Source: an uncultured Peptoniphilaceae bacterium (lineage in GTDB: Bacteria; Bacillota; Clostridia; Tissierellales; Peptoniphilaceae). From it: a stretch of DNA of 64,000 nt. The notes beneath the pieces are model-generated. The model worked only from the letters and a program-made list of their open reading frames with translations. It was not told the origin of the DNA and did not search any database. Of the stretch, positions 1-8,273 are shown piece by piece. Within the stretch, counting starts at the first letter, position 1. Each line of letters starts with the position of its first letter. Where the stretch lies: contig CALTTP010000008.1 in the NCBI GenBank assembly GCA_943912255.1, positions 1-64,000 on the forward strand. The letters run 5' to 3'. Both the position numbers and the translations under genes were made by a program.

Positions 1-75
1 AAAATACTACATTCTAATTTTTAGAGTATCACCATATCCACCTAATTATAGGACATTTTCAAATTTTTAGTCCCG

Positions 76-91
76 TCCCAGTCCCAGTACC
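76..91. repeat. Putative left attachment-site repeat of element 1
   Basis: Two overlapping TCCCAGT copies (76-82 and 82-88) lie just beyond the last gene of the mobile region. The 12-mer AGTCCCAGTACC at 80-91 recurs exactly at 12317-12328, and a degenerate form (AATCCCAGTTAT) is at 17166-17177. The spacing brackets the integrase element, so this is read as an attachment-site core or integrase arm site. The true crossover point cannot be fixed from one sequence. Nothing else is recognised in bases 1-105. Confidence 0.5.
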
Positions 92-105
92 AGAGGATAA
101 TATTC

Positions 106-1140
106 TTATTTTTTAATATACTTCAAATTTTTATAACTTACTAAAAATGTATTATTTCTAGCTCTTGTTAATGCAACATATAATTTATTCTTAGTAGATG
201 CAGGTAATTTGTCTAGCGTGTTATCTAAGAATAATTTCTCTGTTTTTCCATTCAATATTATGCAAATATCTTTATAGCAATCCTCTCCTTTTACATCTCC
301 CCAATTTTTATGAGTATATCCATATTTTTTCGAATTACTATAATGTAATTTAATAATATTTTCATCCTTAAAAATTTCCTTTATTTCATTCTCATTATCG
401 ACATATTGAAACCTAGAATTATCGTCACTAATATGATGCGAATATATTTCTATATCTAAATTATCTCTGATAAATTCACAAGTTTTATTATTACATCGCC
501 AGCTCTTATCAAAAGTATTATCATCAACAATAAATCCATTTGATACGAACTTATCTTTATAACGATTGTAATCCTCAAACAAGTTTTTATTCACAGGTCC
601 ATCTCTACTTGTATCATAGGTATGTTGAAAAAAATCACCAACAAAAAGTATCTTTACTTGCGACTCCATAATTTTTAAAAGGAAATTAAAGTCTCTACCT
701 GAAATATCCTGAATTTCATCAATAAGTAATTCATCAAAATATTTTTCTATTCTTTTTTTTATGTCATCAATAATATCAAAGTATTCGAAACTCATAGCCA
801 ATCTATTACTAAAAAAATATCCTGATGACGTAAGATAATACTTTAAATCCGTTTTCTTTATGCTTCTTAATTTATTGCTTTCAAAAATTATTCCTTTAGC
901 TCTTACCTTGTCAGCTAAAAATGGTTTATAACAAAAGGAATATAAAAAATTAAAATATGTCATTAAACTAACATTGCTAGGGAACTCTCCATTAAATTTT
1001 TCCAATATTTTCTTCTTAATATTGGAAAAATTATTTGTTGTGTAAGTTATAATTAAACTTTTCTTATCCAAAGATAAATTATCAATAATATAGCTAGTTT
1101 TACCAGAACCTGCTACTGCAAAAATTACTCGTTTATCCAA
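106..1140 (-). CDS. Compact UvrD-like SF1 helicase, GajB-like (Gabija-type defence)
   Basis: Predicted superfamily-1 DNA helicase/ATPase of 344 residues. The motif series is complete though short: Walker A AGSGKTS near residues 10-17, DEIQD Walker B, VGDFFQ (motif III), the SWRCN arginine motif, and VALTRAR near the C terminus (motif VI). It overlaps the end of the upstream OLD-family nuclease by about 16 nt and starts with TTG, so the two should be translationally coupled. An OLD nuclease followed by a UvrD-like helicase is the Gabija (GajA-GajB) arrangement, which degrades or nicks phage DNA when nucleotide pools fall. Described GajB proteins are nearer 490 residues, so this is a compact version. 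Function is inferred from family and pairing. Confidence 0.72.
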   Translation of the reverse strand: MDKRVIFAVAGSGKTSYIIDNLSLDKKSLIITYTTNNFSNIKKKILEKFNGEFPSNVSLMTYFNFLYSFCYKPFLADKVRAKGIIFESNKLRSIKKTDLKYYLTSSGYFFSNRLAMSFEYFDIIDDIKKRIEKYFDELLIDEIQDISGRDFNFLLKIMESQVKILFVGDFFQHTYDTSRDGPVNKNLFEDYNRYKDKFVSNGFIVDDNTFDKSWRCNNKTCEFIRDNLDIEIYSHHISDDNSRFQYVDNENEIKEIFKDENIIKLHYSNSKKYGYTHKNWGDVKGEDCYKDICIILNGKTEKLFLDNTLDKLPASTKNKLYVALTRARNNTFLVSYKNLKYIKK

Positions 1141-2681
1141 TTTATTGCTCTTTCTATATATTCAGGCGCTTCTAAATCACCAATCTCAGCTAGTCTAAGA
1201 GCTGAAGTAGTTTTATTTTTTAACATATACTGTAGTGCCTCTTTACCAAACTCAGATTCACAAACCTGCTTATTCTTTTCATATAAATAATATTCAAAAG
1301 TTGGTTTCTCATTATCTTCTTCAAAAAAAATTTTTATATTTTCAGAATTATAATCCTTATATTTATTGATACATTTTTCTTGATAATTTGAATCATTATC
1401 GGTTATTACCGCAACCTTAGAGCCCGTTATTTTCGCTATATCCAAATACCTTTTAAAACTTAAACCCCTAATGGCTAAAACATGAACGCCTTCATAACTA
1501 AGGCTTTTTTTAGTCACATCCATATAAAACTCATTAAAAAGTATAAACTCTGAGGGCCCTTCCACTAAAATCAATTTTTCAGATAATATAAATTCTAAAA
1601 TTCCAGCTGGTGGTGCTTTTAAAAAATAATCAGAGGTTTCTTTATTTAGAGATTTTAAATAAAGAGGAACATTACTTTTTTGTTTAGATAATATAATCAA
1701 ATTATACAATTCAAGCCCAGTACTTATAAGACTACTATGTGTCGCAATAAAAATTTGACCATTCTGATGCTGTTCAATATTTGCAATTAATCTTTTTAAA
1801 TTAGTATAACTTAAATGGTTTTCAGGTTCTTCAAATAATATAATGTCCACATTTTCACCTGATTTTTCTAATGCAAAGTCAGTTTTTATTAAAACTTGTA
1901 GCCCAGTTCCTCTATTATTTAATGCAATTGAATTTTCGTATATCATAAGTTCATCACTAAATACATTTGAAAAACTATTTTGTAAGGCAAACTGATAATT
2001 TTTGTCTGTTGGGAGCCTTTCGTTTAACTCCTTAAGATTATCTTCACAAAATTTTGATTTCATTTGTCTATATTTACTTTTGTGATTTATTCTCTCAAGT
2101 TCGTTTCCTTCTGTATATTGTTGATACATTTTTTGTACAAAATAATTTGTTTTATATTCAGAATTCATATTGCCACTGTCTATAAACACAGTTCTAAGTT
2201 TCTTCTTATACCCACTAAAAGTTTCATCTGAAAAAGTAGAAAATCTTATTTGATAATACTCATAAGGAAAAACCGATGTTTCTTCTGATAGAAATTCGTT
2301 TATTTCTTTCCTATATTCATCATTTGGAGAGCAAACCAGTCTAATTCCATCTGTAACAATTCCTAACGAATTATTATTACCATTCATAGTATGATCAAAT
2401 TCACCTTTTAAGTACAACTCAACCTTCATTTCTGGCAAATTTTCATATCTTCTAGAATTCTGAAATTTATTAATAGCATCAATGTTTATTAATTTATCCA
2501 ATCCTATATTTTCAACTCTTTTAATACTTCCTGATGCAGCAAGCTCAATAGCTTCCAGTACCGAACTTTTTCCTACTTCATTATCACCCACTAATATATT
2601 AACTCTTTCATTTGGACATATTGTATAATCCTCAAAACTCTTAAAGTTTATTAATCTTATCTTATCTATTGTTACTGACAA
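1125..2681 (-). CDS. OLD-family ATPase/TOPRIM endonuclease, GajA-like (Gabija-type defence)
   Basis: 518-residue AAA ATPase of the OLD family. The N terminus has the ABC-type ATPase start INFKSF and a Walker A GDNEVGKSS at residues 32-40. A central FEEPENHLS segment is the Walker B/D-loop, followed by an IATHSS switch. The C-terminal third is a TOPRIM nuclease domain: LILVEGPSE near residue 370, then VITDNDSN with its acidic pair. It begins with TTG five bases after GGAGG. The helicase-like gene directly downstream makes it a class 2 OLD protein, as in Gabija. Its position in the integrase element next to a type III R-M system supports a phage-defence role. An unrelated DNA-repair OLD protein is less likely in this context. 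Confidence 0.75.
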   Translation of the reverse strand: MSVTIDKIRLINFKSFEDYTICPNERVNILVGDNEVGKSSVLEAIELAASGSIKRVENIGLDKLINIDAINKFQNSRRYENLPEMKVELYLKGEFDHTMNGNNNSLGIVTDGIRLVCSPNDEYRKEINEFLSEETSVFPYEYYQIRFSTFSDETFSGYKKKLRTVFIDSGNMNSEYKTNYFVQKMYQQYTEGNELERINHKSKYRQMKSKFCEDNLKELNERLPTDKNYQFALQNSFSNVFSDELMIYENSIALNNRGTGLQVLIKTDFALEKSGENVDIILFEEPENHLSYTNLKRLIANIEQHQNGQIFIATHSSLISTGLELYNLIILSKQKSNVPLYLKSLNKETSDYFLKAPPAGILEFILSEKLILVEGPSEFILFNEFYMDVTKKSLSYEGVHVLAIRGLSFKRYLDIAKITGSKVAVITDNDSNYQEKCINKYKDYNSENIKIFFEEDNEKPTFEYYLYEKNKQVCESEFGKEALQYMLKNKTTSALRLAEIGDLEAPEYIERAINWINE

Positions 2682-2712
2682 TTGTACCTCCCAGCATACT
2701 TAATATTATTCA

Positions 2713-3183
2713 TCATTGTAAGCATTGTCTTATAGAATTATCAAATTCATTAATCCTAAGCTCTCTATTAAAGAATGGAAGCCCTATAATCCTATACTTA
2801 TTATCATCCACATAAGTTTTTGTAGGTATGCCCTGTTCTTCAATTTTTAGTAGGAAATCTTCTTTCCATTTATCTTTTCCTAATAAATGCTTACCTTTAG
2901 GTTCAATATAAATTTGTTCTTGTAAATATCCATCTGTACCTTTCTTTTGTAAAAATAACAAGAAGTCTGGCTCAAATCTTTCACCTGTATCAAATTCATA
3001 AATAGCCAAGGCCGGAATCCTCTCATTTCTTACTAAATATATTTCATCATATTTACTTCTTAAATCCTTAACTATCCCTTTAAAATATTTCACAAAAGCT
3101 TTTTCTTCACCTGTTCCATAATTATCATTATAGACGTACCATTGCTCATATGATAAATCCATAACGTCTTCATTTGCAATCAT
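2713..3183 (-). pseudogene. Type III restriction enzyme Res, detached C-terminal nuclease domain
   Basis: This frame encodes the PD-(D/E)xK endonuclease domain of a type III Res subunit: FEPDFLLF, then YIEPKGKH, supply the catalytic D, E and K. The listed start is the first in-frame ATG. The frame stays open upstream to about 3230 and reads IYIDNPHGDGVG, a segment typical of intact Res proteins, which would continue directly from the helicase part encoded at 3222-5315. The two pieces are therefore one gene split by a one-base loss in an A6 run at 3231-3236. No ribosome binding site precedes the internal ATG, so separate production of this 156-residue piece is doubtful. The alternative is ribosomal or transcriptional slippage restoring full length. 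Confidence 0.8.
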
Positions 3184-3221
3184 GGATTGAGATACTCCTA
3201 CTCCGTCACCATGTGGATTAT

Positions 3222-5315
3222 CTATATATATTTTTTATCTTTTAATACCTCATAGATCCTCTTAGCGTAGAATTCCTTAGTCCCTTCATATTCAGTTTCT
3301 ATTTTTTGTAAATATAATGATATTTCTTTAAGTATTTTCATTGTTCCATCATAAAAATCTTTTGCTTGCAATTTTTCATATGGACTTTCTATTTGTAACA
3401 TTATATTTCCCAAATAATTTTCAGATTGTAAAAATTCTTTCTTTGATTTTAAATTAGGAAAATATGATTTAAGTGTATTAAATTTTAAGACCTCAAAATT
3501 TGACATTGCACCTTCAACAATATTTAAAGGTATATTTTTAAATTCATATTGAAAAGTATTGGTCATCCCATTAGCCTTTACTTTTCCTTCATCGAATAAT
3601 CCATATATAAATGAAGTCCCTGTTGAAACTTTATGCTGGCAATAACTATTTTGTATTTTTTTATCTATTCCTGTAACTGACTTTCTGGACTTTTCAACTT
3701 TTCTATTTGAAAATACATAGGCTTCTCTGAAAAAATCTGTTTGTTTAAATTCATCTTTCAATATATAATTTATTTCCATCGGAGCATCTGCTAATAAACC
3801 TGTCTGTTTTAGAGCATATCTTAACTCACCAATATATCGTGAATCCTGCATTGAATGATACAAGAGTGTTTCCAATATCCTATTTTCATTAGATATATCA
3901 TAATCATATTTACGCTTATTTCTTGGCTGATCATCTTCAATTTTAAATGGACAATACCTAGCTCCACGTCCTATTAGTTGAGCTTCACTGATAGTTGTTT
4001 TCCCAGGCTTCCCATTTTTTCCATCTCTTGTTTCATACAACCTTATAATATCAAAAAGATTTAATACATCCCAACCCTCATTTAGCATATCAACTGTGAA
4101 GATTATTCTATATGGATTATCTTTTGCTTCAAGAGAGTTTACGGCAACCTGTTTTTCCTTTTCTTCAGATTCACTCTTAGAATTTAATATTATAGAGTTT
4201 TCAGTTGCAAATCCTAATTTTATATCAGATACAAGAGCATTTAGACTTGGGTCTTTATTTAGAAAATAATCTATAGAATTTCTAAGGTATTCATTATCAG
4301 AATCCTTATATTTTAGAATTTCATCAGCCTTGAGATTATTCAATTTTTGGTAAAAATCATCATAAAATGCTTTTGACTCTTTAATAGTTTTTGATTTTAA
4401 TAAAACAACAGGTTTTATATTTTGACCATGGTCTCCAAACAAATGTCTCCTATATTCACTTATTACAAGCGATAGCAGCGTTCTTGTCCACCTGTCATAA
4501 TCACCTTGCATATTATTAAAATCTTTAGTATATCCACTTTCTCTAAACTTAGATAAGGTGTAATCATATACAATTTTATCCAAATATTTCTTCTCAACAT
4601 TAGGGTCTTTCAAGTCAGCAGTTGCTGTAAATTCTAACAAGGCATTATCTCTATTTGCTCTAAATATTTTTTCAATTGTGTATTCCCAGCTTTTGGCATT
4701 TTCTTCTAGGTTTGTTTTTTCACTTTTTGTAAGACCCTTAGTCACAGTATTTATATGGTGGGATTCATCTGAGATTAAAACAATCTTATCATCCTCAAAA
4801 TCATCAATAGTAGGAGAATTCTCTTTTGGAAAATTCATGTCCATGTGAAGTTTTTGTGTGGAAGTAAAACAAATATTAATAGCATTTTTATCATAAAAGG
4901 CAAAATTATTTACTTCTTTTACTTGAACTTGATCGCCCATCAATTCGATATTTTCTGCAAAAAGATACTTAATAGAAGATTGATTGAGGAAATTTTCCTT
5001 AGTCTTTTCTATAATATTGTTCTGATTTACAAAAAATAAGAATTTTCTATAGCCCTTGGTATATAAATATAAAATAAGTCCTGCCATTATAACAGTCTTG
5101 CCAGAACCAGTTGCCATATGAAATAAATTATGGATTTGTTTATTTTTAATCAAATCACTTTCAACATAGGTTATAAAATATCTAAAAGCATCTTCTTGGT
5201 AATCACGCAAAATTATATTGGGATTTAAGTTTGACTCTATATAGGAAGGCAATTCTTTTAAAGCTCCTATTTTTTTAATAACATCTAACTCTTGGTACAA
5301 ATATTGGTCAGCCAT
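3222..5315 (-). pseudogene. res: Type III restriction enzyme Res, helicase/translocase part (frameshifted)
   Basis: ATP-dependent translocase portion of a type III restriction enzyme. The start chosen is the ATG at 5315, preceded by AAGGAGTGATATT and only four bases after the mod stop; 697 codons follow. Motifs are Walker A ATGSGKT at residues 68-74, the DESHH box, and QLIGRGARY (motif VI). The frame ends at a premature TAG right after an A6 run, where intact relatives continue into the nuclease domain. Adding one A joins it in frame to the downstream piece. As written, the enzyme would lack its nuclease, leaving methylation only. A phase-variable tract, slippage or a sequencing error are the three explanations. 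Confidence 0.85.
3231..3236 (-). other. A6 run at the Res frame break
   Basis: On the coding strand the sequence is GAT AAA AAA TAT ATA TAG. A seventh A, or a -1 slip after AAA AAA, gives GAT AAA AAA ATA TAT ATA GAT and restores the frame into the nuclease domain. Confidence 0.8.
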
Positions 5316-5319
5316 AATA

Positions 5320-7239
5320 TCACTCCTTGCCATAGAAGCTTCTTGTAAATACCTTATCAGCCTCACTCACCTTATAATCTTCATCATCTATATCTGATAA
5401 ATTTACATAAAGCTGGTTTTTATTTAAAAGCTCCATCACTAAGTTTTTTTGCTCATCAAGACTTAGCTTATCAAAATCATCTTCATTTTCTTTTAAATCC
5501 CTAGGAAGTACAGAAGGAATTAATTTTCCATTATCAATGGCCTTATTCAAAACAATTTTAACTTGCTCAGTATTTTCCGCTTTCTCTAGTTCATTGACTA
5601 GACTTTCATTATCTTCTAAAAGCTCACAATAAACAAAAGATCCCCCACCTTGCCAGTTTACTGACTTAGAAATTCCACCTTGTTCACCTTCAATTACTTT
5701 TTCAAGTCTAGGAACTGAAACCGTATTTATATAATCCATTTGTTCTACACCAATGAACCTACGATTCATCTTCATTGCAACTGCTTGAGTTGTAGCTGAT
5801 CCCATAAAAAAGTCTAATACAATATCATTTTCTATAGTGCTTACTTCAAGAATACTTTTAATTAAATTTTCTGGCTTTGCATACCCAAATTCATCTCTTG
5901 AAAATAGAGCATCAATTTCATCATTGCCAGATTTATTTTTAGAATCTATCATTAAAGCCTCAATAAATTTTCTAATTAAAAAATCACTATTTACAGATGT
6001 TGGCTTTTGTCTTTTATCATCTTCTTCTTTAAAAATTCGTCTGAATGGTCGTTCTCCTGACATAAATTCGTAGTCATCAGGGAATCCTATCCCCCCACAC
6101 TTATAATAATAGTCGAATGTATCTTTAGTTATTGCCCAGCTTCTTTTTGGATTCACTGGATATTCTTTTCCAGTTCTTGGATTAATCATAGTGAAATTTG
6201 AATTAGGGCGTTCCTTTGGAGTCGTTTGTTTTGTTAAATCTGCAATTCTCCAAGGTCTTCCGGGGAAATCATCAGTTTCATAGTATTTTCTCTCTACTTT
6301 ACGTCCAACTACAGAATCACGCTCAAATCCCTTAGAATATAATAAAATCCAGTCAAAGTCTTGAGAAAGGTTAAATGGCACGTCTGATTTTCCATCTCTT
6401 GATTTTCTTGGTAGTGTTGCTACAAAATGTTCAGCTCCAAATATGTCATCACATAATATTTTTAAATAATGAAGTCCATCATCCCCTATATGAATCCATA
6501 TAGTTCCAATATCCTCAAGTAGTTTCCATGACATTTCTAGTCTATTTTTTATAAAAGTTAACCAGGTAGATTTATGATAATTAGAATTATATTTAAAAGC
6601 ATCCTCTTGAATTTTCTTCCTAAACAAATATGGTGGATCAATATAAATACATTTAACTTGACCCTCATATCTTTCTAATAAAGACGATAAGGCAAGCATA
6701 TTATTTCCTTTTATAATCAGATTATCATCATCTTTAATTTCTATATTTTCTTCTATTTCGTCTTTAGTATATCGCTTAGCATTCCCTAAAATTTTAGGAG
6801 ATAGAAGTCTATTTACCTGATCTGGAGCTAAAGTTTCATTATAAAAAATTTCATCTCTTTTTTTCTCTTCTTTGGTTTGTCCACCCTCAAGGACACAATC
6901 TTTGTAAGGCCATACCAATGAAACATCTTGTTTTTGACTAATTAAATTATTGTTTGCATCAACAAGTCCTATCTTATTTTTATACATAGTAAAAGAATCT
7001 GGAAGAAATTCTTTTGATTCTAAGACCCAGACAAATTTATTTTTATCAAAAACATATATGTCATCAACTTTAGTAAAAAAAGCTTCTTTTAATAAATCAT
7101 TATTTAGCAAGGCCTTTAATAATTTCTCATCATTAGCTCTTGCTGCATCTGATACTTTTGTCTTGATAATTTGATCAGCTTCTCCAACAAAGCGTTCATC
7201 AGAAATCAACACTTTTTTTAACTCATCTAAAAATTTCAT
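5320..7239 (-). CDS. mod: Type III DNA adenine methyltransferase Mod
   Basis: Modification subunit of a type III R-M system, 639 residues, transferring a methyl group from S-adenosylmethionine to adenine N6 in one strand of its target. The beta-class motif order is visible: catalytic DPPY at residues 201-204 comes before the AdoMet-binding FMGSATT near residue 475. The region between them is the variable target-recognition domain. It begins three bases after the stop of the small XRE regulator and ends five bases before res, so the three form one operon. No simple-sequence tract typical of phase-variable mod genes is seen here; the slip tract is in res instead. The recognition sequence cannot be predicted. 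Confidence 0.92.
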   Translation of the reverse strand: MKFLDELKKVLISDERFVGEADQIIKTKVSDAARANDEKLLKALLNNDLLKEAFFTKVDDIYVFDKNKFVWVLESKEFLPDSFTMYKNKIGLVDANNNLISQKQDVSLVWPYKDCVLEGGQTKEEKKRDEIFYNETLAPDQVNRLLSPKILGNAKRYTKDEIEENIEIKDDDNLIIKGNNMLALSSLLERYEGQVKCIYIDPPYLFRKKIQEDAFKYNSNYHKSTWLTFIKNRLEMSWKLLEDIGTIWIHIGDDGLHYLKILCDDIFGAEHFVATLPRKSRDGKSDVPFNLSQDFDWILLYSKGFERDSVVGRKVERKYYETDDFPGRPWRIADLTKQTTPKERPNSNFTMINPRTGKEYPVNPKRSWAITKDTFDYYYKCGGIGFPDDYEFMSGERPFRRIFKEEDDKRQKPTSVNSDFLIRKFIEALMIDSKNKSGNDEIDALFSRDEFGYAKPENLIKSILEVSTIENDIVLDFFMGSATTQAVAMKMNRRFIGVEQMDYINTVSVPRLEKVIEGEQGGISKSVNWQGGGSFVYCELLEDNESLVNELEKAENTEQVKIVLNKAIDNGKLIPSVLPRDLKENEDDFDKLSLDEQKNLVMELLNKNQLYVNLSDIDDEDYKVSEADKVFTRSFYGKE

Positions 7240-7241
7240 AA

Positions 7242-7457
7242 CTACCTCACATAATCCATAATATCTTCAACCTTACACTCAAGAACACAACAAATTTTTG
7301 CTATAGTTTCTAAATCAATTCGCTTAACTTTGTTATTACAATAAGAATTAAGTTGCGTCCTTTGAAGATTTGCTTCTTTTTCTAATTTGTTTTTGCTTAT
7401 ATTTTTTTCTTCTAAAACTTGGTCTATTTTAAAAATAATTTTCCCAAAGTTTTGCAT
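7242..7457 (-). CDS. Small XRE-family transcription regulator upstream of mod
   Basis: 71-residue helix-turn-helix protein of the Cro/CI type, with EKNISKNKLEKEANLQ and QLNSYCNNKVKRID as the DNA-binding helices. The start is the ATG at 7457, six bases after AAGGAGAG; a longer reading would begin upstream of this ribosome binding site. It lies three bases before mod. Small XRE proteins at the head of R-M operons often act as control proteins timing methylase and nuclease expression, so that role is inferred. Confidence 0.75.
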   Translation of the reverse strand: MQNFGKIIFKIDQVLEEKNISKNKLEKEANLQRTQLNSYCNNKVKRIDLETIAKICCVLECKVEDIMDYVR

Positions 7458-7560
7458 AAATTTCTCTCCTTGTAATTTTAAAAATCGGCATTTCAATTAA
7501 TTATATTATATCATATTTTTAAAACTTCTTACAGGTCTAAGATATTTTAAGAAAGTGATT

Positions 7561-7899
7561 TTATTTTCTCCTTAATAATAGTGAATGCACATCCCACAAC
7601 TCCCTAGATATTTTTTCTATTTTTTCTCTCATATAATCTATATCTTTCTTATAAATAACTCCAGTTGTATTAGTTGCTTTTGCAATCTGGTTTATATTAT
7701 TTGTTGCATTTGAAAGCAGCCATTGGAGATCTCTAAATGGTTCTAAGTCTACAATATAAATTTCTTTTTCCAACACACATTTCCTAAGAAAGTGGGACAT
7801 GGTTTTGCAATTAGCAAGTTTCATTTTCTTTTCAAAAATTTCTTTTTCTTCATCTGTTAAATATATTTTTAGTTGATTTTTTCTTGTTCTATTATCCAT
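7561..7899 (-). CDS. mobC: MobC-like plasmid mobilisation/relaxosome protein
   Basis: 112-residue basic protein resembling MobC relaxosome accessory proteins. The N terminus (NQLKIYLTDEEKEIFEKKMK) looks like a ribbon-helix-helix DNA-binding arm, and the C-terminal half carries the family signature NATNNINQIAKATN. The ATG at 7899 is chosen because AAAGGAG lies just upstream. MobC proteins open DNA at oriT for a relaxase, but no relaxase gene is present in the element. The protein may serve a relaxase supplied in trans, or its partner was lost. Two palindromes sit directly upstream. A truncated second copy of this gene is at about 16850-17040. Confidence 0.78.
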   Translation of the reverse strand: MDNRTRKNQLKIYLTDEEKEIFEKKMKLANCKTMSHFLRKCVLEKEIYIVDLEPFRDLQWLLSNATNNINQIAKATNTTGVIYKKDIDYMREKIEKISRELWDVHSLLLRRK

Positions 7900-8005
7900 A
7901 TATTTCTCCTTTGCATTTATCTTTTGGGGTCTTAGGGTTCTCCCTAACAAGGTAAAAATCATAAAATTAGATAGCCTTAAAAGCTATTGATTTTTTGATT
8001 TTTTC

Positions 8006-8025
8006 GTAAGTGGGTACTCACTTAC
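8006..8025. repeat. Near-perfect palindrome, oriT candidate
   Basis: GTAAGTG-GGTACT-CACTTAC: 7-bp arms around a 6-base centre, about 105 bp upstream of mobC. Hairpins of this size beside mobC genes are often part of oriT. No nic site can be assigned. Confidence 0.45.
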
Positions 8026-8029
8026 TGTG

Positions 8030-8047
8030 CTTGCTACTAGTAACAAG
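8030..8047. repeat. Imperfect palindrome next to the oriT candidate
   Basis: CTTG-c-TACTAGTA-a-CAAG has one mismatched pair and lies five bases after the preceding palindrome. The pair may form one relaxosome binding region, or a bidirectional terminator-like structure between the vapE and mobC units. Confidence 0.35.
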
Positions 8048-8092
8048 TCTTTAATTTGATTTCCCAAAATTTTTCAAATAGGAATTAATAAG

Positions 8093-8240
8093 TGTAACTG
8101 TAACTTATAAAATAAAAACTTCCAAAATTAGGTGAGCTTGTTTTAAGAGTCTGTAACAACCCTTTATTATCAAGCCATTAATTTATGTAATCCTAATTTA
8201 AGAAGATTTATAACGATGGGTTACAGGTTACAAAGTTACA
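8093..8240. repeat. Six TGTAAC/GTTACA hexamers, possible replication origin iterons
   Basis: TGTAAC occurs at 8093, 8099 and 8152, and its complement GTTACA at 8220, 8227 and 8235. They fill the gap between mobC and the vapE helicase gene, the usual place for an element's replication origin. The 374-base gap 7900-8273 otherwise holds only the two palindromes and AT-rich sequence. Confidence 0.4.
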
Positions 8241-8273
8241 TTTATATCTTTACTTGATTTGCTGTATCTATTT

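Noticed and set aside
5837..7174. Plus-strand ORFs opposite mod
   Set aside because: They lie antisense to a clear methyltransferase and have no domain or ribosome binding site.
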